DNA of 64,000 bases from NCBI RefSeq assembly GCF_963678635.1, contig NC_087062.1:36794052-36858051 (forward strand). Reading direction: 5' to 3'. Shown here one piece after another: positions 23,541-35,361 of this stretch; the stretch's first letter is position 1, and each line of letters begins with the position of its first letter. This stretch comes from Symsagittifera roscoffensis. Taxonomy: Eukaryota; Xenacoelomorpha; Acoela; Convolutidae. The notes under the pieces were generated by a model. That model saw nothing but the letters and a program-made list of their open reading frames with translations, was not told the origin of the DNA and made no database searches. A program made the translations under genes and the position numbers.

Positions 23541-25398
23541 AACAAGACTGCTCGTATCAAGGCAAAACCCTGAATGTGCCGATTGGTTTTGAAGGTCTAT
23601 CGAGCAGCAATAACATGAAAAAATTAATTGTAATAACATAAAACTAAAATTTAACAAGACTGCTTGTTTCAGGGCGAAGCCCTGAATGTTCCGACTGCTT
23701 TTTAAGGTTTATGGAGCAGTAATAGGTTTGAAAAGTTAAATGTAATAAAAAAAATGAATTTTTTTTTCAATTTGAAATTTTTAAAATCAAAATCATCCCC
23801 CCACACGCCTTATAAAGTACAAAGGATAAATTTTCCTCCTTATAACAAATCAATTATGGCAAATAAACTTCTTTCAACCAATTTGGAACAATTTCTAAGA
23901 CGGATAAAATCTCCGCTTACGCGTTAATACCTCGAAACATATCGCGCGTTAATTGTCCCAAATTGGCCAAAATTGCAATCTTTAAACCCCCGTTACATTA
24001 CAAAAAATAATTTCAGATGAAATAAATTTTCACATTAAGGCTCAGGACAACAATACCTTTTGAATGATATTTAAAAAAACTCGTCAAAAATGGCTAGTTA
24101 AAAAGTCGAATTTTGTCTGAAGAAAAAAGCCACCCGAGCACAAATATTCCGTTACTTTCGTATCGAAAGTCGGAACAAAAAAATTGAGACTTTGTGAAAA
24201 TCATCCCCCACATGCCATATTAAGTAGAAAGTGATCGATTTTGCTCCTACCAACAAATCAATTATGGCAAATAAGCTTCCTTGAAATAATTTGAAAAATT
24301 TTCTGAGACGGATTAAATCTCCGCTTACGCGTTAGTAGCGCGAAATATATCGCGCGCTAATTGTCCCCAATTAGCCAAAATTGCAATTTTTAAACCCCCG
24401 TTACTTTACAAAAAATAATTTCAGATGAAATAAATTTTCACATTAAGGCTCAGAACAACAATACCTTTTGAATGATATTTAAAAAAACTCGTCAAAAATG
24501 GCTAGTTAAAAAGTCGAATTTTGTCTGAAGAAAAAATCCACCCGAGCACAAATATTCCGTTACTTTCGTATCGAAAGTCGGAACAAAAAAATTGAGACTT
24601 TGTGAAAATCATCCCCCCACACGCCTTATAAAGTACAAAGGATAAATTTTCCTCCTTTTAACAAATCAATTATGGCAAATAAGCTTCTTTCAACCAATTT
24701 GGAACGATTTCTAAGACGGATAAAATCTCCGCTTACGCGTTAATACCTCGAAACATATCGCGCGTTAATTGTCCCAAATTGGCCAAAATTGCAATCTTTA
24801 AACCCCCGTTACATTACAAAAAATAATTTCAGATGAAATAAATTTTCACATTAAGGCTCAGGACAACAATACCTTTGGAATGATATTTAAAAAAACTCGT
24901 CAAAAATGGCTAGTTAAAAAGTCGAATTTTGTCTGAAGAAAAAACCCACCCGAGCACAAATATTCCGTTACTTTCGTATCAAAAGTCGGAACAAAAAAAT
25001 TGAGACTTTGTGAAAATCATCCCCCACATGCCATATTAAGTAGAAAGTGATCGATTTTGCTCCTACCAACAAATCAATTATGGCAAATAAGCTTCCTTGA
25101 ACCAATTTGAAAAATTTTCTGAGACGGATTAAATCTCCGCTTACGCGTTAATAGCGCGAAATATATCGCGCGCTAATTGTCCCCAATTAGCCAAAATTGC
25201 AATTTTTAAACCCCCATAACTTAACAAAAAATGATCACAAGCAAAATATCTTTTCAAATTCAAGTTCAGGACAACGATAAATTTTGAATGATATTAAAAA
25301 ATTCGGTAAAAATGGCAAGTTAAAAAGTCGAAATTTGTCTGAAACAAAAACACCCCGAGCACAAATATTCCGTTACTTTCGTTACGAAAGTGGGAACA
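23541..25398 (+). repeat. Tandemly expanded repeat E cluster
   Basis: Two 5' ends in tandem (23,541 and 23,652) lead into four body copies of about 408 bp, starting near 23,787, 24,196, 24,603 and 25,012. Copies 1 and 3 are nearly identical, as are 2 and 4, while 1 and 2 differ, so an 816-bp dimer was duplicated as a unit. Each body ends ATTCCGTTACTTTCGTATCG then AAAGTCGGAACAA. No coding content. Confidence 0.85.
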
Positions 25399-25679
25399 AT
25401 AATCATCGCTGTTTCAGACCCTGATCAGTGGTCACTTATCCATTATACGAAAATTTGTCACACTGATTTATGATATAATTCTGAATCAAGGATGACCATC
25501 CCTGCGTCTTCAATCCGGGTGTGATTGCGTAATTGAAAATTACATTTTGGGTTTACTGATCTGGTCCACTGTTTCGGGTTACTAAAAAACCAATTTATCG
25601 ACCTACCACCAAAGTTTTTCCACAGTATGAGAAACTCCACTTTTTGTTCCGGTCACCATCTTAGAATTGGGGGGAATTA

Positions 25680-26500
25680 TCAAGTAGGGTGGTGGAGTAT
25701 TCTTTCCTGCCAATTTTGACTGTAGTTTTCACTACTGCGAAGAAAGCTCAATGGGTTGAGAGAAGTACTCTAACAAAGCCTTCGCAGTCGCTTTTCCAAT
25801 TCTGAAGATATGCTTCAAAAACATTCACTAATTGTCGTGAAATTTCTAGAGTCAAGAAAGTTTTTAGTCAAGCTTCAAATTTTTGAGACCCCCCCCACCC
25901 CTCTCGAGAAAATCCTAGATCCGGCTTTGGTTCAGATACAGATTTTTACTTTATCTCAAACTAGTTTTAGTATTTTTTGCAGTACTTTTAGATATTATTA
26001 GTTTAATTTCAACACACTAATGCAACCCATTAAAATGGTAGAGTTTGACAAGAAATGTAATTTTCGAATTTTTTAAAATAAGATTTCATTAAGTTTTTTT
26101 GAAATGTGACGCATTGTTAGAGACGGTGCCCATTACTTTTATGATTAAGTGCTGAAATCGCTTGTATGCTGCATTTTGTAAGCGTGAGCTCGTTTAAAAT
26201 AAACATTACCTAATTGTTTTTGAGTTACTATCCTGTGGGTTGGATTTATGACTGGTTAGCTAAAATCAGTTTTTTTATTAAGTAGTTTTTTACGAACATC
26301 GCCGTTCAATTCTTCATCGACAGCTAGACCTGGGTGCTGGAGGCGATGATGAAAAGGTTATTCACACATTGGGCTACTCACGCACTTCCTCCCTGTCAAT
26401 GTTTTTGGCACATTTCGCCCGTCACACGTTTAACCACCAAACGTTTCGCCCCTTAGACTAATTGCAGTCGGGCTGATACGTAGTCAGTCGGTGATATTTA
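25680..26500. other. No recognised gene
   Basis: A CCCCCCCCACCCCTCTCGAG then AAAATCCTAGATCCGGC stretch near 25,892-25,924 resembles one end of the CAGGGGCGGA-type hAT MITEs (see 31,529 and 38,998). The rest is unassigned. Confidence 0.35.
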
Positions 26501-26509
26501 ACAAAAATG

Positions 26510-26742
26510 AACACGGCTGCTCGTAGCATTACTGACATTTTATAACTTGTCGGGAGAAAAAAAACACCACGAGCACAAACAGTCACTTTTTCGCTTCCGT
26601 CCAAGTCGGAACAAAAATGCTTGAAATCATATATTTGTTATTCAATTGATGGATATTTTTGAGGAAGAATACTGCAGATACGTAAAAAGGGAAGACGGAA
26701 CAGTCAGGACGTTACCCTGATACGAGCAGTCCCGTTTACTAT
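26510..26742. repeat. Rearranged repeat E fragments
   Basis: An ACGGCTGCTCGTAGC 5' end joins directly to a CACGAGCACAAACAGT...GTCGGAACAA 3' end, followed by an inverted CCTGATACGAGCAGTCCCGT 5' end. The middle of the element is deleted. Confidence 0.6.
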
Positions 26743-27254
26743 TTAATGACATACTGTTAGTGAACCGTCAATCAGCTCAGAAAAACTATTTATTCAAGTT
26801 CTATTGCAGAAACTCTTCTATTGCTATCTGATATTTTTTTGTTTTAACATCACCATCTGACCTGTATCAAGCAGCGCAGCAGGATGGTTGCAAGAAAATG
26901 CAAAGCATGTCCCCACTTTCCTTTTAGGATTTTCTTTGAAGGGAAGTGGGACAGCGGATTTGATCGGATGCATGCTATCATTCGACTACTTCCATCATTT
27001 AAATAGGCAGCAGACGCCCTTGAGAGGTTTCATTTGGTTAACCATCAGCTGATCCCAATTCAATTACCTCACACAAGGGGATCGGCAAAATAAGTTACAA
27101 CTAGACATATCTTTTGAATGGAAAATATTATCAAGGGACAACTTTATTTGGTCATAGTGGCTTTTCAGATACTTTTTAGAAAACAATATTTGCCCTTTCA
27201 ACAACTTCATAGACATAACCAGTAGCATGCCGGAAAAATGCAGATTGTTTCTGC

Positions 27255-27480
27255 ACTGGGTGGTTTTTTTTCTCCGGGCAAAATTCGAATTTTTTACGTA
27301 GTCATTTTTGGCATAATTAACGCGTCAGTGGCCATTTAAAATGACTCAAAATTTGCTTCAATTAAATAGAGGTGTTTTAGTTGTTTTAATTAATACGTTA
27401 CAATATATTTTAAAAAAAGCACTTTGGACTTATAAGGCACGTGGGGAGTTGATACTCAAAAAACCCTGATACAAGTGTTC
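27255..27480 (-). repeat. Repeat E, degraded
   Basis: TGGTTTTTTTTCTCCGGGCA, TAATTAACGCG, and a GGCACGTGGGGAGTTGATA block in the order of a reversed repeat E, strongly decayed. Confidence 0.4.
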
Positions 27481-28079
27481 TTATTAATTTTTTTAAAAAT
27501 TTTTTAACAACCAGTGGGAAATTGACTCCAAAGATAACTTATCTAAAAAGGGGTAAACGCAATAGCATAAAACAAGCAAACAATTCCGGTCGAATATTTT
27601 TGTCGAATATACTTTTCGCCCAATATACATAGCCCCTCTTTGTCAGACCCATCTCTCTCGCTGTCATCACCCACGCAATCAAGGCCACACCATTTATCAA
27701 AAAAAATTAAAAAGGAAAAATCACACGAAATGTAACAAAAAATATTGCGAAGTGAAAGATGGAATAGAAAATAAGGAAACCACTTTAAAAAAAACAACAG
27801 CCAAGTCAATCCTAGTTTATTGTGGCAATTCTATCTTCATAATTTGGCCTACTTCATTCTTTTTCTATTGAAATTATGAATGACTATCATTTGTTTTAGC
27901 GTAAATCAAAAATTGATAATATACAAATTTATGTTTATATACATTTGTTGGGCTCGTTCTGATGTAAAATGCTCAGTGATTGACCTCGTAGTTTCGGTGA
28001 AAATTTTGACTGACTTAATGAAACTAAAATGAACCAGCTTCGTAGAACTTTAGGCACCAAATAAATCAAATAGAAATCG

Positions 28080-28275
28080 AAGCTACGTTTTTTCGAATTG
28101 TTTTTGGAATCTTGTTAACAATTTCCCCCATATTGCAAACGGGGGGGGGGGAGAGATTGTTAACAGGGTACAAAGTTCGTACATGCTTAACTGTTTACTT
28201 TTTTCTTTATGGGGAGTGGGGAGATTCGTAACAAGGCGCGGGGGGGGGGGAGGATTATTTAACAAGATCCGATTT
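28080..28275. repeat. G-run tract with TTGTTAAC words
   Basis: Two runs of 11-12 and 10 consecutive G at about 28,141 and 28,241, each beside GAGATTGTTAAC- or GATTCGTAACAAG-like words; further TTGTTAAC words lie at 28,113 and 28,258. Probably a degraded element with inverted ends. Confidence 0.5.
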
Positions 28276-28501
28276 TTGACTAATTTTAGATCAGATAGCA
28301 ACAGGAGCTTGGAATTTTCATTTTTTTTGCTTTGTCCAGATAATATAAATCAAATACTCCACGCCGCCCAAAAATCGCTATTTTAACTGAAAACTGATAT
28401 GGAAATGCATGATTGGCTTCTTTACACAGATTAAAATATGATTTTAAAACATCTAGCAGGGAGGACGACTCTGTGAAAAGGAGCAATATTTTCTCACATT
28501 T

Positions 28502-29027
28502 TTGTTCTGACTTTCTGCTCGGGGTGGTTTTTGTGCTCGTGGTGGTTTTAGTGTGCAGACAAATTTTGACTTTTTACTTAGCCACTTTTGACGGAAATTT
28601 TCTACATTATTCAAAAAGTATTGTTGTCCTGAACTTATATTTGAAATTATATTTCACGTGTGATCATTTTTTTTGCAAATTTATGAGGTTTTAAAGATTA
28701 ACATTTTGGCAAATTTGGGACAATTAGCGCACGAAATACTTCGCGCTGTTAACGCGTAAGCAGATAATTAATCCATCTTAGAAATCGTTCCAAATTGGTT
28801 GAAAGAAGCTTATTTGCCATTATTGATTCGTTACTAGGAGCGAAATCTGTCACTTGGCGTGTGGGGGGATGAGTTTCACACACAAAAAAAATAAAATAAG
28901 TTTTTTTTCTTAAAAAAAACTGTTTTTCTTTATGCTTTGTTTAATTTTTCCATGTTATTACTGCTCCATAGACCTTAAAGGGCAGTTGGAACATTCAAGG
29001 TTTCGCCCTGATACGAGCAGTCTTGTT
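28502..29027 (-). repeat. Repeat E, near full length
   Basis: Reverse-orientation copy from TTGTTCTGACTTTC to GATACGAGCAGTCTTGTT, including the GTGTGGGGGGATGA and TTACTGCTCCATAGACC blocks. The 93-aa frame inside (28,413-28,694) is not conserved in other copies. Confidence 0.75.
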
Positions 29028-29610
29028 CAAGTCTTAAAGACAACTGTAGTCAATTATTGCCGGTAGTGATAATGATTGTTTTAGCTATTTTGGGAATTAT
29101 CTTGATAAACGATCTTATCTGACTCAAATCAAACCTCTCGATGCCAAAAATGGATTCGCAAATGTTCATTTAAAATTTATGCGAGTGATGTTTTTTCGTT
29201 AAACCCACAATTATTTATAGATAAATCAGAAAACGGTTCTGGAGTTTAAATGGGGTACCATGTTTTTAGCAGTCTGATCTTTTAGCAGACTCAAAACGAC
29301 TGATGAGTCAGAAAGCGCTTTTCCAACGCTGCATTGGCTATTACCGACCGCATATTGGATTTCGCTCGGCAGGTTTGAAGCTAGGAATCAGGGCTGCCCT
29401 TAATTTAAACAGCAGACCAATTTCTACTAGACCTATTTCAAAAGATTGATTTGCTAGGATACCGGTTGATAGTTTTTAAAAGAAACCGTGATATAATAGT
29501 CTTGAAGGGCAAAACTCACAGCAAACTCTTCGTCCTTTTGCGGTATCAACCTATCATCTACCAGTTGAATGACATTCGCCTGCAAACATAATCAGTTTTC
29601 AATTTATTGT

Positions 29611-30572
29611 TGTTCCGACTTTCGATACGAAAGTAACTGAATATTTGTGCTCGAGGTGGTTTTTTTTCTTCAGACAAATTTTGACTTTTTAACTAGCCTA
29701 TTTTGACGTGGTTTACAGACTGGCTTTTTGGCCAATTTAGGACAATTAACGCGCGATATATTTCGCTATTAACGCGAAAGCGGAGATTTAATCCGTCTTA
29801 GAAATCGTTCCAAATTGGTTGAAAGAAGCTTATTTGCCATAATTGACTTGTTACAAGGAGCGAAACTTATCATATTACAGTTTATATAGCGTATGGGGAT
29901 GTTTTTCATAAAAAATCAAATTTAGGGAAAAAATTTATTTTATTTTCTTACATTCAATTTTTTTTGTTTTTACTGCTCCATAAACCTCAAAAGGCAGTCG
30001 GTACATTCAGGGCTTCACCCTGATACGAGCAGTCTTGTTCCGACTTTCGATACGAAAGTAACGGAATGTTTGTGCTCGGGGAAGGTTTCTTTCTTCAGAC
30101 AAAACTCGACTTTTCAACTAGCCATTTTTGACGAGTTTTTTAAATATCATTCAAAAGGTATTGTGGTCCTGAGCTTAAATGGGAAAAACTTTTTCTTCTG
30201 AAATTATTTTTCGTAAAGTTACGGGGGTTTAAAGTTTGCCAATTTGGCCAATTTGGGACAATTAAGGCGCGATATATTTCGAGGTATTAACGCGTAAGCG
30301 GAGATTTTATCCGTCTTAGAAATTGTTCTAAATTGGTTGAAAGAAACCAATTTGCCAGAATTGATTCATTACAAGTAGTGAAACATAATCCTTTGCACTT
30401 TATATGGCTTGTAGGGAGATGACTTTCTTAGAAAAAATGTCAAATTTTAGAACTTTTTTTTCTTTTTTTAATACATTTAATTTGTTAATGATATTTATGG
30501 TATTACTGCTCCATAAACCTTAAAAGACAGTCGGAACATTCAGGGCTTTGTCCTGATACGAGTAGTCTTGTT
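29611..30572 (-). repeat. Two repeat E copies head to tail
   Basis: Copies at 29,611-30,030 and 30,026-30,572 share one TTGTT at their junction (…AGCAGTCTTGTTCCGACTTTC…). Both have the terminal CTTTCGATACGAAAG hairpin and the CAGGGC(T)…CCCTG hairpin at the other end. The shared terminal pentamer suggests the ends are TTGTT/AACAA direct repeats joined by recombination or insertion next to an existing copy. Confidence 0.8.
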
Positions 30573-31183
30573 ATGTTTTGATTTTTCATGTTTTAACTAC
30601 TCTGTTTTTGTCAGGTTGATAGAGGTTTGTTGATAAGGCATGATATACACGTTTGACCCAATCCTAATTGACTTTTTAAGAGTTTGAATAATTTATGCGT
30701 CTTTTTGCTGAAAAAAATCCGTTTTTACTGTTTCTGCTAGGAAAGTGTTCTGCTAAAAAATTGCCTTTAAATGCAAACCGCTTTTGTTCGTAAAGGTAAA
30801 TTTAAATCCGCCATTTAGTAGTTTTTTACGTGGCGGGATGCTGAAAGCATTTATTCTAGAGTACATGGAAATTTTTAAAAACTTCGTTTCAACTGGCAAA
30901 TTGTCAATCAGGCAGCTAAATTACTGCTTGAATCGGATAATGTCTTCGATGATCAACTTAAAACCTACTCGTTCATTTTTGATAAATTACTTTCAAAAGC
31001 ATTAGACGTTAACGGATTTTGGTAGACAAAAAAAAACAAAAAATGGGGAACTTGAATTATCCCCTCGCCAACATCCCCTTTAAATTATGAAAAGTAAACA
31101 ACTACGTAATCAGCGTCTAGCAACAGCAACATGAAAAAAATTCCAAGTTTTCCTGAATTGAATTTGTAACCATTTCAAAACTG

Positions 31184-32251
31184 CCCGCACTCAGTAAAAA
31201 GAGAAAATAATAGATTATGATGGATTTTTATTGTCAGTCTTCATACATTTCAAAAAAAAAAACATTATAATTGATTAAAAATTGGTTATAATGTTACTAT
31301 TTTTCGAAACAAAAAATCCATTATAATCGATTATAATCGACTAGTTTTCGAAAAAATGATTTCTGAAATTTTATTGAATTATAATCCATTTTAATCGATT
31401 ATAATCCACTTTTATTCAAAAAACGTCATCGTTCATTCCGTTTTATTTTAGTTTTGTTTTGTGTGCTTTTCAGTTGGTTTCTTTTTTTACTGTTTACTGT
31501 TTACTGTTTACTTTCTTACTGTTTACTGCTAGGACAGATTGGGGGGAGGGCGGACGCTTTTTTCCAGGGAGTCGACCCCCTGCCTGCCCAAAGAGTTCTC
31601 CCTTTGTGCTGTTTTGGGATTTCCTTATTTGGTGACGGACCCTTTTGCCTTTCGCGCCAATAAAAACAAATTTTGAGCTGAAGCGCGCGCCAAAAAAAAC
31701 GGGAAATTTTTCCAAAAAATGCCTAAAAAAGCCATTTTTGGGCCTGTTTCTTCAAAAGTTTGCCTGCGGCGCACAAAATTGGGCCAAAATAGGGTCTTTT
31801 TTGGGAGACCTCGGAAAATCAATTTGGTCGACCTAAAGTCTTATAAAAATCCGCCTCCGCTCGTCGAGAAAATCTCATATCCGCCCCTGGTTTACTGATT
31901 TCTAGCTTGATTTTCACTTCTATATTTTCACTGTGTTTTCATGCAGAATAGCTAAATTAAAATCCATTATATTTCATTTTTCTCGAAGATTTAAATTTTG
32001 ATAGGAAACGGGATTATAATCTTTTATAATAGAATATAATAGATTATAAAAGATTATAAGAGATTTTCGAAAAAAATATAATCAATTACAATTATAATTT
32101 ATCAAATTCTCATCAAAAATGTTATCATTATAATGGATTATAAATCATTTACACATCTAAAATTGGCGCTTATAATTATTATATATTTTTACTGAAGTTA
32201 CGATTATAATTATAATATAGTCGATTTTTTCCTGTTTTTACTTAGTGCGGG
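31184..32251. mobile_element. W2: CCCGCACT-ended element with ATTATAATCGATTATAAT words
   Basis: Left end CCCGCACTCAGTAAAAA and right end TTTTTACTTAGTGCGGG are inverted repeats, with TG on the left and TG on the right as a possible 2-bp target duplication. Inside, ATTATAAT(C/G)GATTATAAT words recur on both sides of a 361-bp hAT MITE at 31,529-31,889. Excluding that MITE and its duplication, the element is about 700 bp. No protein motifs. Confidence 0.8.
31529..31889. mobile_element. hAT MITE with 8-bp duplication GTTTACTG, nested in W2
   Basis: Flanked by GTTTACTG at 31,521-31,528 and 31,890-31,897. The right end ATATCCGCCCCTG is the inverse of the CAGGGGCGGA ends common in hAT MITEs, and the left end CTAGGACAGATTGGGG is its diverged partner. 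GC content is higher than the surroundings. The insertion site is itself a tandem run of GTTTACT. The frames at 31,454-31,836 are in this element and are not genes. Confidence 0.75.
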
Positions 32252-32672
32252 TGAGTTAAATCGTTATTTACTCAATATAATCCTTTAAATTATTTTGCTT
32301 GGAATTGTCACAATTTAGCCAAACTGGCATTTTTCAAACCCAAAATTGACAAAAAAAGATCACAGGTAAAAAAAAAACTTAAAAATTGAGCACACAAGGT
32401 CATCTTTTCCAAATGGTACAAAAACTCGATTCAAAAGCGACTAATTAGGAAATTGAAAAATTTTCCTAACAAAGTTTTGCATCTTGAAACACTTGTACCG
32501 ACCAATTAACTTGCCTAGCTACAAACTGGAGTGGTTTTTGAGTCGGGTTAATTAGTTGCCTACGCAACGCGTTTGTAGATTTTTAGCGCGATTTATTCGT
32601 CCTTAAAATTGTCACTTTCGTCATTTTTAAGCTTCATAACTTTTGTCTCAGGATAAGCTTTTACTTTTTTAT

Positions 32673-32948
32673 GGGGCCTAGGAAATTCGACAAGAAATTA
32701 GACGACCGTAAAGAAACGGAATTTACGGACAACCAGTATTTACTCAGCCAAAACTCAATTTAAGCCTGTAAACAAATTCCATGCAATTTGCTCGCAAATT
32801 ATTGTCTAAATTGGACAACCAGTATTTACTCAGCCAAAAGATAATTTAAGTCTGTAAACAAGTTTCACTTAATTTCACGCAAGTTATTGTCCAAACTCCG
32901 TTATTTTCTGATCGTCTAATTTGCTTGTCGTCTAATTTCCTAAACCCC
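32673..32948. mobile_element. Short TIR element (GGGG-CTAGGAAATT ends)
   Basis: GGGGCCTAGGAAATTCGAC at the left is inverted at the right as GTCTAATTTCCTAAACCCC; GACGACCGTAAAGAAACGG / CCGTTATTTTCTGATCGTC extends the match inward to about 55 bp. Between the arms, GGACAACCAGTATTTACTCA is present twice (32,727 and 32,813). A GGCCTAGGAAATT fragment near 38,156 may be another copy. Confidence 0.7.
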
Positions 32949-32999
32949 TTTTTTCTTAATGAGCGCACGAATTATAATCTGTCCAATTTCAAGAACAAG

Positions 33000-33690
33000 A
33001 TTTATATGAAAAAAAAAATAAACTTATGAAAACTGCCGATAAAAAAAACTTTAGAGAAAAAACTCTTGGAACATTCAAGAAAACCTAAAATTTTAAGTTT
33101 TTTTAAGAACAAAACATAAAGAAGTAAGACTAATGAGTCAACTTTCACAGACAAAAAAATGAAAAACAAAAACCAAAAAGACTATTTTTTTTCTGATAAT
33201 TCCAGAAAGCCACAGAAAGTTTGTGATCGCGGTAGAGATACTTTTTATACTTACAAACTGATACTCCGATAAAAACATTGTTGCTTTGAATGCGAACGTT
33301 AAAATAACAACCGCACAATCGCTTTATTATTATGAAACTCAGGAATTGGAAGTTTGCAAGTTTAGTCAAATTATTGAATTAAATTACGCGCATTGACAAC
33401 TTAATCGAGAAAAGTAGAATGAAATGCAAGCGTGAAAAAATCGACGTGAAAAAAGAATCACGAAAGATCTGATTGATCATTTACCAACTAATTGACTGGT
33501 GTATGATGCCCAATTGTTTAACTTCTTTAAATGAGAACTAATTTGTTTGACCTACATACTGACTGTTTGTAATTATCATATCGAACCATGAGATAGTTTT
33601 TCCTCAGCGCCCACACTCAGACTGAATTGGATTTCTTCAATTTCTTGCTAACCCACCAATGTTCGGCGATAGTGATCAACCTTAGTTTTA
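33000..33690. other. No recognised feature
   Basis: AT-rich; the frame at 33,145-33,369 (-) has no motif. I see no repeats shared with the rest of the window. Confidence 0.35.
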
Positions 33691-33839
33691 GCTAGAGGGT
33701 TGGTTCATTGGTCAATTGGTTCATTTTTGCTTGTCATTTTTGTTGACTGGGGACCGGTGCCCATCGCGCATATTTCCAATATAATAATTTTCAGGTGTAG
33801 AGCCTCTTGAAAAACTGCCGCTCTAGCCTCGTACTCTCC

Positions 33840-34122
33840 TTTCTAAGACAAGTGGGTTGCTCTTGTTTATTAGCGTTTTCCCTGTCCACTTCACATGAAA
33901 ACTGAAGCCGCTAGTTGACATTCTATCATCTTCGTCTCCAAAAACCTCACTTGGTGGTTATAGGAGGACATTAGGGCCACAATGCTCCCTCAGAATAATG
34001 GCATGAAAAAATTGCCCAATCCAAGTTTCCCAAGGTGTGTCAGATGTTGGTTTTGGCCAGTAAACGGGAACCCCCAGTAGATGCGGCTTTCTCATCGTGA
34101 TTCGTAACTGCTGGCTGCGTCA
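33840..34122 (-). pseudogene. Gag-like fragment related to the miniature retroelement
   Basis: On the minus strand, TGACGCAGCC at 34,122-34,113 matches the primer-site position of the tandem element (TGGCGCAGTC), and the next 40 bases (CAGTTACGAATCACGATGAG) align with its leader. One frame then reads GVPVYWPKP, TPWETWIGQFFHAI and CGPNVLL, equivalent to the VDPPIPWEEW region in the 9.1-15.1 kb element. The frame closes at TAA and resumes in another frame rich in charged residues. This copy preserves more of the gag start than the tandem units do and is independent evidence that those units derive from an LTR retrotransposon. Confidence 0.6.
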
Positions 34123-34352
34123 TGTAATATGTCTGAATATATCTAAGCTAACAGACTAACTAGGAATAAGAATTGTTAAAAGACTAGAAATAAATTCCGG
34201 TAGATAAAATATAAATCGACAATCTATGCTCTAATCTTTCAACACGCACCAGGCAGAGTGAACACAAATCTCATATTCAAGTGTCAATCTCGGGATGGCT
34301 GTCCGGACCTTGAAACATACAATTAAACAACAAAGCTAGACATAATGACATA
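34123..34352 (-). repeat. Putative LTR beside the gag fragment
   Basis: Sequence between the primer-site-like TGACGCAGCC and GACATAATGACA, which would give a TGTCATTATG...ATTACA LTR of about 230 bp on the minus strand. Only one copy is present, so the outer limit is a guess. Confidence 0.35.
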
Positions 34353-34363
34353 ATACAGCCACA

Positions 34364-35328
34364 CCCGCATCCAAGTTTAGGCGTAAATAATCGATTATAA
34401 CGGATTATTATGATGATTTTTTGACAATTATAATCGATTATAATTACCAAAATTAGGTCCTTAAGGGATTTATAATTGATTATAATCGTGATATTTTCCA
34501 AGAGATTATAATCTCTTATAATCGATTATAATTGATTATAGTTCTTACTAAAAACCCTTAAAATGAATTATAATCAATTATAATCGATTATAATCTCTTA
34601 TTTTGTCAGAATTTTCCTATTTTCGAATTGTATCTTATGGGTTATTATTTTTGTGTCATTAAGAAAATCTCTAAAAGAGAGATCTCTTGAACACTTTGGT
34701 TCATCTGAACACAAAGTTTTACCACGAAACAAAAGTTTCACAGAGATCCTTTCATATGACTGGAAAGGTTCTTGCGGTAGATGAAAGATAATTTTTCCGA
34801 ATCAATCAAAAAACTAAATCAATTTGCTGATGTTTTGGTGTTTATAAAAGCTTAAAATATGCATCACAAAACATTTCTAATGGGGAACAAGTGAAAAAAA
34901 AAACTTATAAATATGAATTAATTGGAATTTTTTGAAAAGTTTTTTCTCATTTTTCATAGGAGCCAACGCCCACAAAAAGCATAAAATATAAGCAATTTAG
35001 ATGCAACTTCGAAGACAAAAATGGACAAACAAAAGGGATTATAGTCAATTATAATCGATTATAATGGATTTTTGTGCAAAACTAACGAAATAGAAGTTTG
35101 AATAAAAATAATGGATTATAATCAATTATAATCGATTATAATTGTATCGAAAAATAGACGAATAAATGATCGATTATAATGGATTATAATTAATTATAAT
35201 TTGATTTGAAAAAAAAAGAGATTATAATCGATTATTAATTGATTAAAATCGATTGTTTCTCAATTTTAGTGAGACTGGTACTAAAATCGTGATATAATCG
35301 ATTATTAACGCTTGAAACTGGATGCGGG
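34364..35328. mobile_element. W3: CCCGCATCC-ended element with ATTATAATCGATTATAAT words
   Basis: CCCGCATCCAAGTTTAGGCG at the left is matched by the inverse of CGCTTGAAACTGGATGCGGG at the right, flanked by CA on both sides. The first and last 170 bp or so, and 35,030-35,260, are packed with (ATTATAATCG) words. The middle (34,620-35,000) is ordinary sequence without a coding region. Confidence 0.8.
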
Positions 35329-35361
35329 CAGCTTAACACGGTACGCTGTGCCGTACCATAG

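Noticed and set aside
23541-25398. CRISPR-like array
   Set aside because: Period is ~408 bp with no unique spacers, and the sequence is eukaryotic repeat DNA.
31454-31836. Four overlapping frames of 63-73 aa
   Set aside because: All lie in or beside the nested hAT MITE; overlapping on both strands and without motifs.
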